A stretch of 64,000 nucleotides of DNA from Emiliania huxleyi CCMP1516. Lineage: Eukaryota; Haptophyta; Isochrysidales; Noelaerhabdaceae. This document shows positions 1 to 10,330 of this stretch, one piece after another. The stretch is taken from assembly GCF_000372725.1 (NCBI RefSeq), contig NW_005201192.1:436378-500377 (forward strand), given 5' to 3'. Numbering within the stretch: position 1 is the stretch's first letter; each line of letters begins with the position of its first letter. The notes under the pieces were generated by a model, which was given only the letters and a program-made list of their open reading frames with translations, was not told where the DNA came from and searched no databases. A program made the translations under genes and the position numbers.

Positions 1-118
1 GGGGGCCCCCCCCCCCCCCCCCCCCAGCAGCAGCGCTTTGTTGCTGGGGGGGTCGGGACCCCGGGACGCCCCCCCAGCAGCAGAGCGCTGCTGCTTGGGG
101 GGTCAGACCCCCCCCCCC
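1..118. repeat. poly-C/poly-G hairpin repeats
   Basis: Two successive inverted repeats pair a C-run followed by AGCAGCAG with its complement CTGCTG plus a G-run (about 15-56 and 70-102). A third C-run with AGCAGCAG follows at 105-128. The sequence can fold into two adjacent GC hairpins. Nothing coding is visible. It may be part of a dispersed element cut by the window edge. Confidence 0.5.
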
Positions 119-650
119 CTAGCAGCAGGGAGATGGCTTTAGATGTGCAGGGGGGGTACCGAGCAGTGTGCCACACATTGTGTGCGCGCCGCTCCGGCGA
201 CGCGCGGGCACACGCGCGGCCGTCGCGCTCGCGCGGCGCGCGCGCGCGCGCGCGGGCAGGACGCGCCGACGGACCCCGCGGAGCGAGACCCGGCGGCGGG
301 CCGGCGGCGCCGCCCCCCCGCGGCCGCCCGGGCCGACAGCCCGATACACGACACGGGGGCCCATCGCGGGCCCCGCGTGTCCCCCGGGCCCCGGTCCCCC
401 CGCCGACGCCCGTCGCCCGAGCGCCGACCCGAGGGATTTTTTGGTTTTTGCATTTTTGGTGGTGTTTTTTCGTGCGCATTATTTAAAATGCTTGGTTATA
501 TTTTATCGCGCATGGCCATGGGCCCCATGGTTTTCATGCTCTCTCTCTCAGTGTGTCTCGGAGAGAGGAGAGTTCGTCTCTCTCTCAATAAGCACAACTC
601 TCTCGAACTCTCGATTCTTGCACGTCACAAGTGTAGAGTGGCTACCCCCC
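119..650. other. intergenic, low complexity
   Basis: Extremely GC-rich, CG-repetitive stretch (about 180-420) followed by a T-rich patch near 435-505 and CT-rich sequence. Reading frames here are artefacts of composition with no recognisable domain. It is not rRNA. It lies downstream of the pantothenate kinase stop at 651 and may hold its 3' untranslated region. Confidence 0.4.
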
Positions 651-3600
651 TCACGCCTCAGTCCTTCCGGCGGCGGCCGCACTGCGCGCGAGCGGCGGCG
701 CAGCGACTCGCGGCGCGGGAGGCGCCGCGGCTCCCGACATCGCCGGTGGCGCCTCCGGCACCCCCACCGTCGCAGGCAAGGCGATCGGCGTCTCGTCCGC
801 AGCGACCGCGGCAGCCGGCTCGCTCCCTGTCGGCTGGGTCGGCTGGGTCGGCTGCACTCGCGTGTGCGAGCCGGCGAGCGCAGAGCCTCGCAGCTGCGCG
901 CCGATGGCGCCGACGAAGCCGTCGTGCTTCAGAAAGAGGGGCTGCACGCGGCCGCCAGAGTAGAAGCGGACGGCGGAGGAGATGGTCGCGATGGTGAAGG
1001 GGTGGTCGCGGATGAAGGAGCCTGCGGGGGCGGGAGTGGGGCGGGGGAGAGGCGGGTGTGGAGGAGGAGGCGGTCGCGGAGGAGGCGGCGGTGGAGGGCG
1101 ACGTGAGCGGCGGCGGAGCCGGAGGAGGGGCTTGCGAGGCTCGAGGGCGCCTCCGAAGACGATGTGTCGCAGCCCCGCCTGCTGCGCCGAGAGGGTGGAC
1201 ACGTGGCCGATGTTGTTGGACACCATCCGCAGCAGCGAGAGCGCGACGTCGTGCGCTCGGAAGGAGCCGCACCTGCGAGTCGAGTGTCCAGAGTCTCGGA
1301 AGGGTCTCGGAAGTGTCGCGCAAGGAGCCCCTCGCATAGAGGTGGGCCTCTCGCGCCAAGCAGCGTCCCTGGGCAGTGTCTCTGAACTGTCTCTGAAGTG
1401 TGTCTCTGAACTGTGTCGGGAGCTGTGTCGGGAAGTGTCTCGGCGGTTGCCACGAGGAGAGTGCCGCACATCGCCATCGACGCGGCGCGCGACTCCGCCA
1501 GCCGGACGAGGCCCACCCGCTGCGCCGCCAGCCGGAGCAGAGGCACCGAGTTGACGACAGCTAGCACCACCAGCCAGAAGCCCTCCTCGTAGTGCCGCAG
1601 CAGCGCGCGCAGGTAGCGCACGAGGAACATCAGCCCGCGCGACCGCTTCACCTCGCGCCGCATCGTCACCTGCCGGGGCGGCGGTCGCAGTCCGAAAGTG
1701 CGGCCGCACCGCTGCACTTCTCGCTGCGCTTCTCGCTCCCTCTCTCTCGCTCCGTCTCTCTGCGTCTCTCTGCGTGTCTCCGCCGCCTTGCCGAAGGAGG
1801 CGGCGATGACGTCCCCGCGGAGGCCGAGCGACGGGCAGTCGCCTCCGTAGATGTCGCCGACGAGCATGTCGATGTTGGCCGACGCGCCGCTCTGCGTGAG
1901 GCGAATCACCTGCGGCACGACGGCGCAGCCTCGTCGTGCGAGGGGGTGACACACTGCCGCGTCGCGCCGCGCCTCTCGTCTCGCGTCTCTCGGCCGCACC
2001 TCGTCGAAAGTGGCGCACGAGGTCAGCAGCCGCACCAGGCCCCAAAAGGTGGAGCCGCCGAGCGATGAGCCGCCCATGCGGCGGTAGGTGCTGCTACCTC
2101 CTCCGCCGTCTCCTCCGCCGCCTCCTCCTCCGCCTCCTCCGCCCTCCTGCCGCACCTCGAGGATGGAGACGCCCGAGCCGATGGAGACATACAGGTAGTC
2201 GCTCGGCGGCGTGTCGAGGGTGACAAAGTGGCGCGCCTTCGTCCACCGCATCTCACTCTTCAGGCCGCTCCGTCCGGTCGTGTGTCGGAGGGCGCGAGGA
2301 GGCGAGCCGTCATCTGGTACGCCTCGGAGGTCGCCATCGGAGAGTTTGCGACCTGCGGCAGCGTGTAGACCTCGCCGCTCGTGCAGCCGCCTCGGTGGGC
2401 GTTGCGCAGCAGGAAGTGGAGCCCCGTCACTATGCAGCTCATCTCCTCGCCGACGTCGAGCTGCACGCCTGGCAGCCGGAGGTGCAGCCGGAGGTGCAGC
2501 CGAGGTGCAGCCGAGGTGCAGCCGAGGTGCAGCCGAGGTGCAGCCGAGGTGCAGCCGAGGTGCAGCCGAGGTGCAGCCGAGGTGCAGCCGAGGTGCAGCC
2601 GAGGTGCAGCCGAGCTCCTCTCCCAGACAGAGTGTGTCGGTCAGCTCCGTCTCGCGCGAGCCAGTCCTCTCGTGCGGGGTCCCGCCTGCGCGGCCGAGCG
2701 CCTCGGCGTGCTTGTACGCGCCGCCGCCCGTCGCGCGCATGACTATCGGGGAGGGGCCGCGCCCCTCGGCGGAGCACCTGGCGGGAGGGGGCGGGAGTGG
2801 CGGCGGGAGGGAGCGGGAGGCGGGGGGAGGCGGCGGGAGGGGGAGGGGTCTGGTACGTGCAACAGGCGTGTGACTCGGAGCCGTGCCGGAAGGGAGGCGT
2901 GCGGCGGGCGGCGTGGCGGCGTGCGGTGTGCGGCGTGCGCCGTGGCGGGTGGCGGTGTGCGGCGTGGCGGCGTGGCGGTCACATGGCTGGCAGGTTCTAT
3001 GATATGAGAATGTATCCGGCGTGGCGGTCACATGGCTGGCAGGTTCTGGTGGATGAGCTCGATGATGTCGTCCATGTAGCGGGTCTGAGCGTGGGGGTGG
3101 GGGTGGGGTGGGGGTGGGCGAGAGTGTGAGGGTGGGGAAGGAGGGCGAGGCTCAGAGGGCGAGGGCGAGGGCTGGGGATGAGGGAGAGGTGGTGCGGGGG
3201 AGAGAGAAGAGAGGCGGCAGGGGCAGAGAGACGAAAGAGAGCACAGTGCGCAGCCCTGAGGGTTCGGAGGTAACCTCTTATCGCACATCTCCGCCACACA
3301 TCGCGGCATCTCGGCGGTATCTCGCCCCGCCTCAAACGTGAAGAAGTAGAGGTCGCCCCCGAGCGCGGGCACGTAGATGGACAGCTCGCGCTGCGCCTGG
3401 AGAGAAAGGTCATGAGAAGGTTCCGGGAAGGTACACTCGTCGCACAACCACGCAGAGCTCGCGCTGCCTCGGCGATGAGCGGCTCCGACGCGCCCTGCGC
3501 CTCATCGCGCGGCTGGAATACCACGATCTTGGCCAAGGTGCCTATGGCGCGAGAGCAGCAGCTGCGTGCTTGAATCATCAGCACAGAATCGTGGTGCGAA

Positions 3601-3940
3601 GCGGCGAGTGCGGCCGGCCGGACGCACGGCGGCGCGTGGTGTGGCGGACACGCGGCGTCTGTGCGAGGAGCGCTTGCCACCCTGGCGGCGCTGGCGTGGA
3701 GCGCGGCTCGGCAGTGGCAGGCAGCAGCGAACCTCCGATGTCGACTGACACGAGGTCCTTGCAGCCTTCGGTGGTGAGCTGGCGCAGCAGGCGGAGCGCC
3801 GACTGTCGCGCGAGCGGCTCAAACGGGCGCCGCGGATGCGGGTCGAAGTTGCGCGCGGATGCGAGCGACGCGAAGGCGATGCACAGCACTACCCGACACA
3901 ACATCGGCATGGCGATGCACAGCACCCGACATACACACAT
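651..3940 (-). CDS. type II (eukaryotic) pantothenate kinase
   Basis: Phosphorylates pantothenate, the first step of coenzyme A synthesis. The frame was rebuilt over about 11 exons from ATG at 3940. A hydrophobic leader is followed by the ATP-binding DIGGT-LAKIVVF strand, split by an intron: exon 1 is 3733-3940 and exon 2 starts at 3541. Next come the FTFETRYMDDIIELI segment (ending about 3040), MRATGGGAYKHAE (about 2700-2740), a GLHFLL helix, YVSIGSGVSILEV (about 2165-2200), SSLGGSTFWGLVRLLT (about 2035-2075), DMLVGDIYGGD, SNNIGHVSTLSAQQAG with FGGSFIRDHPF, and a C-terminal FLKHDGFVGAIGA. All are hallmarks of the PanK/Fumble family. Several introns use GC donors (for example after GAG near 3335 and CAG near 2695). 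A 63-70 residue hydrophobic exon at about 1480-1668 has no family counterpart, and a poly-Gly run (about 2100-2150) interrupts the kinase fold. Exon ends are approximate. Confidence 0.85.
1275..1475. repeat. degenerate minisatellite in PanK intron
   Basis: Intron of the pantothenate kinase gene made of degenerate 10-12 bp units (TCTCGGAAGTG, TCTCTGAACTG, TGTCGGGAAG). The intron borders share the direct repeat GTGCGGC: donor side near 1473, acceptor side near 1270. Confidence 0.6.
2472..2614. repeat. 11-bp minisatellite in PanK intron
   Basis: About 13 near-perfect copies of GAGGTGCAGCC in tandem. It lies wholly inside an intron between the ATGGGAYKHAE exon and the exon beginning VQLDVGEEMSC. 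Confidence 0.9.
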
Positions 3941-5671
3941 GGCGAAGTGAAGAATTCGTGTTTGTCTGTTTTCTTTCTTTCTTTCTTGCCGTGCGGCAGC
4001 GTGCCCATTTCAGACAGCGGCTCGCCGAGCACCGGCGAGCTTCCACCTCCCAAAAAACGCGAAATATCGCCGCTGGAGATATATGGTCGGCCCTGAGGGC
4101 CGGGTAGGAGGGGTCTAGGTTACCTCTACCTCTGAGGGCCTGCGGCCCTCTTACCTTTACCTCTGGGCAGCCGTGGGCCCTTTACCTCTACCTCTGAGCG
4201 ACGTAGGACCATGATTTACCTTTGCGTGATCTCTCGTGTCTCGAGCGGAGTGATAACTGATATCTCTCGTGTCTCGAGTGATCTCGATAATATGTGATCT
4301 CGATGCAGCTATCTGCGATTTCCACTCGCCGGCTCGTAGAGAAGAGAAAATACAAACAATGCGCAGCCGCACGAGTGTTTCTGAGATGTGCCCGCCATCC
4401 ATGCACCATGGTTGGGCGCGCAAGGACGAAGAAAATTTTGGATGTCGAGAGCCTTTTCTAATAAGAAAATGGCTTCTCCTCGGCGCCATACCGCTTTTCG
4501 GCGCACAGCGGAGTTCGCAAACCTGGCATGCTGCCTTCCCTTCTACGTACACCTTCAGAATGGAGGCAAACCTCAGCGCAGGGCTCAGCTGTGCCCAGAC
4601 CAAGATCCAAGTCGATTTGTACCATAAAGTTGGTAGACAGTGCCAAAACCACGGAATCGAAAATGGCTCTTAAATTCGCGCACCTGGTGTCCGCACTGCC
4701 GCATGGTGCGAGCCGCCACTCATGAGAAGGTCTCCGCTGCGATACTTTTGCTGTCTGCGTCAATGCAGCATCCCATCGAGCGCGTCACTATGACCTGACC
4801 CCTCTGATAACCGACGTCGCCAACGGCAAGCCTGCGTCCGTGTTGCATATGTTCTCCAGTCATGTTCGTATTGCGGTGGATTGCCAATTCGAGCCACTCG
4901 AGCAATCATGCACAATCAATGCGCCGAGAGACGCAGATTCTTTGCACCGCGCGGGTTAGCAGGCAGGCAGCAAGGTCAAGTGGTCGCGGCACTGGCCATT
5001 CGCGATGCGGTAGGTGATGCGATCAGCCGTCGGCAAGCGGCGGTGAAGCCTGGTCCATGGCCGGGCAGGCGCGCCGCAAGGCGAAGCGCTCTCGCGGGGG
5101 CCTTGGTCGTCCCGCCTCAGAGGACAGAGCCCTCGGCGGGTTACGTTCACGGGCGTACGTTTACCTGGCCTCACGTGGTTTCCGTTTACCTCTACTCCGG
5201 CGGTCTGAGACAGGTTTACCTTTACCTGAGGCCCCCCACGCCAGCCCTACCTTTACCTGAGGCCCCCCACGCCAGCCCTACCTCTACCTGCGCCCCCGCC
5301 CTCAGAGGACAGAGCCGAATATGGACCATCTCGGGTTCGTCGAGAGAGAGATTTTTAGCATAGTTGGTTCGTCGTCGGCAGCGGAGATGATGCTCGCCAG
5401 CACGGCCCGCCGTTGGGCGTGGTTTTGTGCGATCATGCTGCGCGTCGCGCATGGCGTCGCGACGGCAATCGCGTAACGGAGGGCCGGCTTTTTCCGCTGC
5501 ACGAACTGCATGTCTGCATCCTCTCTCAGTCGTGGCTCGGCTTTGATGCAGCTTTGATGGCTTCTCCCGCCTTCCTACCCGTCCCTTTTTTTTTTTCACG
5601 TGCTGGCACGGATACAGAATACGCCCACCGCCCACAGGGCGCTCTCGGTCAACAAAGGGGGGGGGGGGCAC
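3941..5671. other. intergenic region with TTACCT-type repeats
   Basis: No gene recognised. Short repeats built on TTTACCTCTACCTCTGAGG occur at 4115-4200 and again at 5160-5300; at 5222-5285 a 37-bp unit is tandemly duplicated. A paired ATCTCTCGTGTCTCGAG motif lies at 4229-4282. T-runs sit at 5586-5598 and a G-run at 5658-5668. The open frames show no domain. Confidence 0.4.
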
Positions 5672-6682
5672 TCATTTCAGCCCCGCCGCCTTTCGAAGGG
5701 TTGCCGCCCAAAACGCCTTTGAAAAGATGGCGGAGGCGAGCTGCTGCCCCTCCTGCTCATTCACCTCGTCGAGCTCGTCGAGCGTGTTGTGCTCGAGGAT
5801 GCGCCGCCCCCTCCCCTCCGACACCCACCCCTCCGCAAACTCGCACGCGGCCGCCACAAGGTCAGAGCCCTCCTCCACCAGCACATCCACAAAGCCCAGC
5901 CTCGCCGCCTCGGCGGCGCTCAGCTTCTCGCCCTCGTCAAGCATGCGGCGCGCGCCCTCGCTGCCCATCTTTTGAGCAAACGTGAGGGTCGAGCAGCCCT
6001 CCTTTGTGATGCCAAGCTTCTTGAACGGCGTGTGGAACGTGGCGCCCGGGGCGGCCAACACGGCATCGCACAGGAGCTGCATCGTCGTACCGCCGCCGAC
6101 GGCGGGGCCGTTGGCGGCGATGAAGAGCGGCTTGGGAAAGTGGATGAACGGGTGGAAGATGCCGACGTTCAGGCGAGCAACCTGCGAGTGGAGGACAGAG
6201 GGCCAGTTGACCTTGTCCACCCCGACATCGAAGAATGCGGCCCCGCTGGACAGGTACCGGCCGCTGCCGGTGAGCACGACGGCGTCCACGGCGGGGCTTG
6301 ACGCAGCCTCAGCAAACAGTTGCGTCAACCTGCTGAGGGTCGTAACGTTGAGCGGATTGAGCTTCTCGGGCTGGTTCAGGGTCCAGACAGCCACGCGGCC
6401 GCGCAGCTCGATCGTGATTGCGCCCGTGTTGTCGGCGGCCTTGGAGCCGCTCGCTTCCCGCCGGTGCTGCTCCAGCGCCGGCGGGTAAAGCGCTTCCCGG
6501 GAGCAGCGCTCTCCCATTTTGGCGAGGAAGTCGGACGGCGGCGCCGGCTCCAGCGCAGGCGCAGGCTGCGGCGCCGTGGACAACCAGCGAGCCCGTGGAG
6601 CCGAGAGCGTAAGAGGCGCCCTGGAAACGAAGCGGGCAGCCGGGAGACGCGACAAGCGGGCGGCTGTGTTGATCGACGCCAT
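5672..6682 (-). CDS. enoyl-CoA delta isomerase/hydratase (crotonase family), likely mitochondrial
   Basis: Intronless 336-aa protein from ATG at 6682. Residues 1-38 are Arg/Ser/Ala-rich without acids, a typical mitochondrial presequence ending near RWLST. The crotonase fold follows: NQPEKLNPLN (103-112), the first oxyanion-hole strand SSGAAFFD (145-152), ANGPAVGGGTTMQLLCDAVL (190-209) and TPFKKLGITKEGCSTLTF (218-235). Glu228 in the KEGCS motif is at the position of the catalytic Glu of delta3,delta2-enoyl-CoA isomerases (ECI2 type), which favours an isomerase for unsaturated fatty-acid beta-oxidation over a hydratase. No peroxisomal SKL terminus and no ACBP domain are present. The substrate is inferred from family only. 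Confidence 0.85.
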   Translation of the reverse strand: MASINTAARLSRLPAARFVSRAPLTLSAPRARWLSTAPQPAPALEPAPPSDFLAKMGERCSREALYPPALEQHRREASGSKAADNTGAITIELRGRVAVWTLNQPEKLNPLNVTTLSRLTQLFAEAASSPAVDAVVLTGSGRYLSSGAAFFDVGVDKVNWPSVLHSQVARLNVGIFHPFIHFPKPLFIAANGPAVGGGTTMQLLCDAVLAAPGATFHTPFKKLGITKEGCSTLTFAQKMGSEGARRMLDEGEKLSAAEAARLGFVDVLVEEGSDLVAAACEFAEGWVSEGRGRRILEHNTLDELDEVNEQEGQQLASAIFSKAFWAATLRKAAGLK

Positions 6683-6769
6683 TTTTCTGGTGCGATCAGC
6701 AGCCTCAGCAGCGGCTCGAGCAGCACTCCAAGTGCTCCCGCGCAGGTTTTCTTTATTTCTTGTTTTGAG

Positions 6770-6868
6770 AAGGAAATACGTCCTATGGCGCTGTGCGCTG
6801 GTCTGTGAGAGGTTGAGGTGCGAGCCCTGAGACTACCCGCGGGCCTAGAAGGCCCGCGCGCACAGAAA
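6770..6868 (+). repeat. dispersed repeat, single copy of the 53-kb tandem unit
   Basis: AAGGAAATACGTCCTATGGC, then GCTGTGCGCTGGTCTGTGAG, GAGGTGCGAGCCCT and the palindromic CGCGGGCCTAGAAGGCCCGCG. The same ordered motifs recur in the tandem array at 53105-53460. It lies just upstream of the start of the isomerase gene on the other strand. Confidence 0.7.
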
Positions 6869-6882
6869 CGCAAGCGGAAACA

Positions 6883-7181
6883 CCATCAATCATTCATCAA
6901 TCATCTATCTTGCTCTCGCTCGGGCCCACACACACACAAACACAGACATCCCGCCCACTCGCCGTCCCCGCGCGCGCACCGCCCCGGCCGGGAGAAAGGG
7001 GAGTCAGTGGCAGTCAGTGGCCACAGTCAGTTGCTGTTTGGCACAGTTCGGGACGGCAACAGAACGAGTATCTTGCACTCCCCATTCTGCAAGAATGCAG
7101 AGAGAAATGAATGAAAGCCGTCCATCTCACAAGTCCGGCTCACGCGCCCCGACTGACCGATCTAACAAAACACAAATCTAG
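6883..7181. other. intergenic between isomerase promoter side and transposon-like ORF
   Basis: Contains short CATTCATCAATCAT repeats (6885-6910), a CACACACA patch (6928-6945) and CAGTGG repeats (7003-7030). No gene is visible. It may include the 5' region of the isomerase gene transcribed leftward. Confidence 0.3.
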
Positions 7182-7835
7182 CCAGAGCTCACCCGGCAGT
7201 ACAACGAGGGGTACAAGACTGACCTCGCAGAACCCCACGCGGGGCCGGGAGGGTGCGATGACGTGAATGAAATCAAGCTCTGGACGCCCCTCCTCAAGAC
7301 CTCCTCGCCGGGCGTTGGCAACGCCTCGAGTGGCGGCACGCCCCCCTCCGTTGGCCACTCCTACGCCTTTGGCAACACCGAAGAGAAGGCCCGCCGCCTA
7401 AACATGGGCTGCAAGGCGCGTGGGCAGCCCGGCCAACCCTTCTCCCACAAGACCGGCCACGGCTACGTCAAGGCGCATCGCGGTTTCTACCACGACGCGA
7501 TCTTTGTCAAGCGCAACAACTTCAACCTGCTGCTCCACGAGACGTTCGGCGGCGGCTTCTCGCCCACCGCCGTTCTCAAGCTGCGCCGCCTCGCGCGCAA
7601 AGTCGCGCGCGGCAGCGTTGACCGCACGGCCTACTCGCCCAAGTACTCGCTCTCTTTTATGTCCCACCATGCAGAGAGCATCTCTCTCTCTGTTGTGCGA
7701 GGCGTGAACCGCGCCATTCGCTCTCACCTGGCAACCCTGTCTGACCGCCCAAATCTGTCCCCCCCCCCCCCAAAAAAACTTGAAACGACCTTAAACTTCA
7801 GTCTGCAGGGGCTCCAGGCCCCAAATGATGTGTGA
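7182..7835 (+). pseudogene. unrecognised ORF, probably transposon-derived fragment
   Basis: Open frame after an in-frame stop at 7179-7181, with an ATG at 7267. The conceptual protein has a convincing composition through about residue 175 (for example GHGYVKAHRGFYHDAIFVKR and NNFNLLLHETFGGGFSPTAV), then runs into poly-Pro coded by a C-run at 7759-7771 and repeat DNA. I do not recognise the family. The Lys/Arg/His-rich middle resembles mobile-element proteins, but this is only an impression. The frame is truncated upstream by a stop and downstream by a repeat shared with 9930-10015, so a relic is likelier than a functional gene. Confidence 0.35.
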
Positions 7836-10080
7836 GTGTTACGTTGTTTGGTATTTTGTCTCGCGCGCGCGTGAACAGAGGGCAGTCGACCCCAAAGCTG
7901 CCCCCCCCCCCGACGTACTTTACACACCCATAAAGCGCAGTCTCCGGGGCGCGACGGGGGGTCGTTGCCCCTATCGACGCCCGAGGGGGGCCGTTCCCCC
8001 CCCCCTGCGAGGTCTTCGCTGTCCGTTGCGCTCAGATCGCCGCTGCCCGCGGCCTTCTACCCTCCCGGGCGACGAGCGGGACCTCCCCCCCCCCCGTCGC
8101 CCGAGACATCCCGGCCATCGCTCTCGTCGTCGCTTCCATCCTCCCCATCGGGCGGCCCGCCATCCGCCGCGTCGGGTGGCCCGCCGTCACCGGTGTCGAC
8201 GGTCATCTCGTCGGGCTGGTCATCCTCCTCGCCCTCCAGCTCGTAGTCGGAGACCTCCCGCCCCCCTGCTCCTCGCGCTCGTCGTCGCCCGCCACGCCCC
8301 CGGTCCATGCCGATTGTCCGTTTGCGGTGCGCCACTGGCTGACGGTCTCCCATATTGCCATGGCGGCGTCGGCGCAGCCTGCTATGATTTCGCGGGTCAC
8401 AGTCGACCTAGCCTCCGCCGGGTCTATGTTGCCCCTGATCTCGGCCACCCGTTCCGCCTCTCGTCTGACGGCCCGCGTGCTGGGTTCCGGGTGGGACCAT
8501 CCCTCCTATCACCGAGAGCGTCAGATACATACTTGCCGCGACACACACCGACGGTCGCACACCGACTGTAACCCCGAGACAAGGGCGTATGCACATCTAG
8601 CAGGCCCGCGCCACGATGGTGGAACAGACTGGCACGCACATGCACATGTGCATGTGCATGCACATGCACATGCACATGTACATGTTCCACAGTGGTGGCC
8701 CATGGTGTTGCGCACACTGCCCCCAGGCCCCCACACGTTGGGAAACCACTTCCTACTTATGTGGGCCCGGCTTTCCCGGGAGCTAGCTCTAACCATGTCT
8801 CAAGCATCCGACCGATGGACAAGCCTGTCTATGTCGGGTAGCCGACCGACGTCTGGTCGTTACGGGTTCCGCGCTCCTCGACGCGCACGTGTCACTGCCA
8901 CGATGGTGGCGCGTCTCGTACGCGCCCGCCCGCCCCACCCAGGATGGAGCTGGGCCGCGACGACGTCCCTCAGCATGTCCCCGTGTAGGGCTTCTGCCGA
9001 AATTCCGGTCTCGCAGCATTGCTAGGGGCAAAGGTAGGCTTCCCACGAGGGTGGAAAGCCCGACCGCGCCACGAGGGGGGCGCGACCTTTGGGTCAGACC
9101 CCTGGCGCCACTAGCAGCTCAAGGCCACCGTCGACATTACGCATTTATATCTCGCGCGGCTGGCCCACCCAGTCGGCGGTGGGTCGCTGGCGCGGTCGCA
9201 AAGGGACTTGAGGAGGAGGACGCCGCCCATGTACAGATCACGTTCAATTTGTCGTAGCCGGAGAGGACATGGTGACCTTAGAGCTAGTAGCCGAGGACGT
9301 CGTGGCACCAACGGCGAGGGCGGGCAGGCGACAGGCGAGACGACAGGGCGGCGGGCAAGCTGGCGTGGTGGTCGGCGAAAGGCGGCGGGAGGTGAAAGGC
9401 GAGGGCGATGGCGGGCGGGCGAGGATGAGGTGGGGCTGGGTGGAGGTGATTCTCCGGGTCAGTCTGGAGGTCATTCTCCACAATCTCCTGCGACACAGCA
9501 GCACAGGTTAGGTCAGCCGCGCAGAGGGCAGCGAGGCTGAGGTCAAAGAGCAGCAGGATGTTGAGGTCACAAAATCGGTCGATTTCGAAGTTGCTCGAGA
9601 CGGCCCGGAAATTGCCCCGCGCCGAAGCCCCGGTGTCGGCTCGAGGTGTCGGCGCACCGCATCTCGGCCGCGAGGACCCGGTTCCGCCCGCCCAAACGAG
9701 CAGCAGGAGCTCGGGCACAACTTTGTCGACTAACAGGTTGAGGAAAATTTCGGCGAAGAAGCGGCACCGGCGGTACGCCGGGACGAACCCGGACCGCTAA
9801 CATTGTTCAGAACCGCGGCGGCGAGCCGCCGCGGGCCCACAGGAGAGCTGGGAGTCGCGGCACTAGACCGCGCCGCCAGCGAGGCGAGAGCGGCAGCAGC
9901 CGACATGTCCGAGTCCCAACTTTAACCACCAAAGATCAGTCTGCAGGGGCTCCCTCCCCCCCCCCCCCCCAAACACGTACTTTAAACGACGGCATAAACT
10001 TCAGTCTCCAGGGGGTTATTTGTTTGGTGTTGAAAATCTCTCTCTCTCTCTCTCCCTCCCCCACCATCAGAGCCCGGAGC
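7836..10080. other. repeat-rich region, probable transposable-element remains
   Basis: On the minus strand, 8057-8448 encodes a broken frame with an acidic GDGGPPDAADGGPPDGEDG-type segment. A second minus-strand frame (about 9284-9790) reads sensibly (for example FFAEIFLNLLVDKVVPELLL) but is interrupted. Neither matches a family I know. A shared motif, a C-run followed by ACGTACTTTAAACGACG and CTTCAGTCTCCAGGGG, appears at about 7899-7955 and 9929-10012, and its last part at 7792-7812. The boundaries therefore look like those of an old element. Confidence 0.35.
8635..8690. repeat. ACATGC/GCATGT hexamer repeat
   Basis: Alternating ACATGC and its complement GCATGT over about 50 bp, giving a self-complementary microsatellite. 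Confidence 0.8.
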
Positions 10081-10330
10081 CGTGTCCGATACCACTACCT
10101 CTCGCAGGCTGCTCCCAACCCATCCACCTCGCCGAGCCCGAGATATGCCGAGGTGCGCGATCTCGGCCGTGCCACGCAATCTCGGGCGATCTCGCGCTAT
10201 CTCGGGCGATCTCGGAGCCGCGAGGACCGGGTTTTCTTTCAGAGGGGGTCCTGTGTTTGTGTGGGCCTACGGGGCTCTAAATTCTTTCAGTGCCCGACCC
10301 CGCCGCGCCATAATCGTATCAATCTACACG

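Noticed and set aside
120-430. Very GC-rich segment that could be an rRNA spacer or rRNA fragment
   Set aside because: No recognisable conserved rRNA motif; the composition is simply CG-repetitive.
2472-2614. CRISPR-like array
   Set aside because: The 11-bp units are contiguous without spacers and lie in a eukaryotic intron, so this is a minisatellite.
929-3031. Single 700-codon open frame on the minus strand
   Set aside because: It is open only because GC-rich introns lack stops. Conserved PanK blocks are split by introns and tandem repeats, so it is not one continuous protein.
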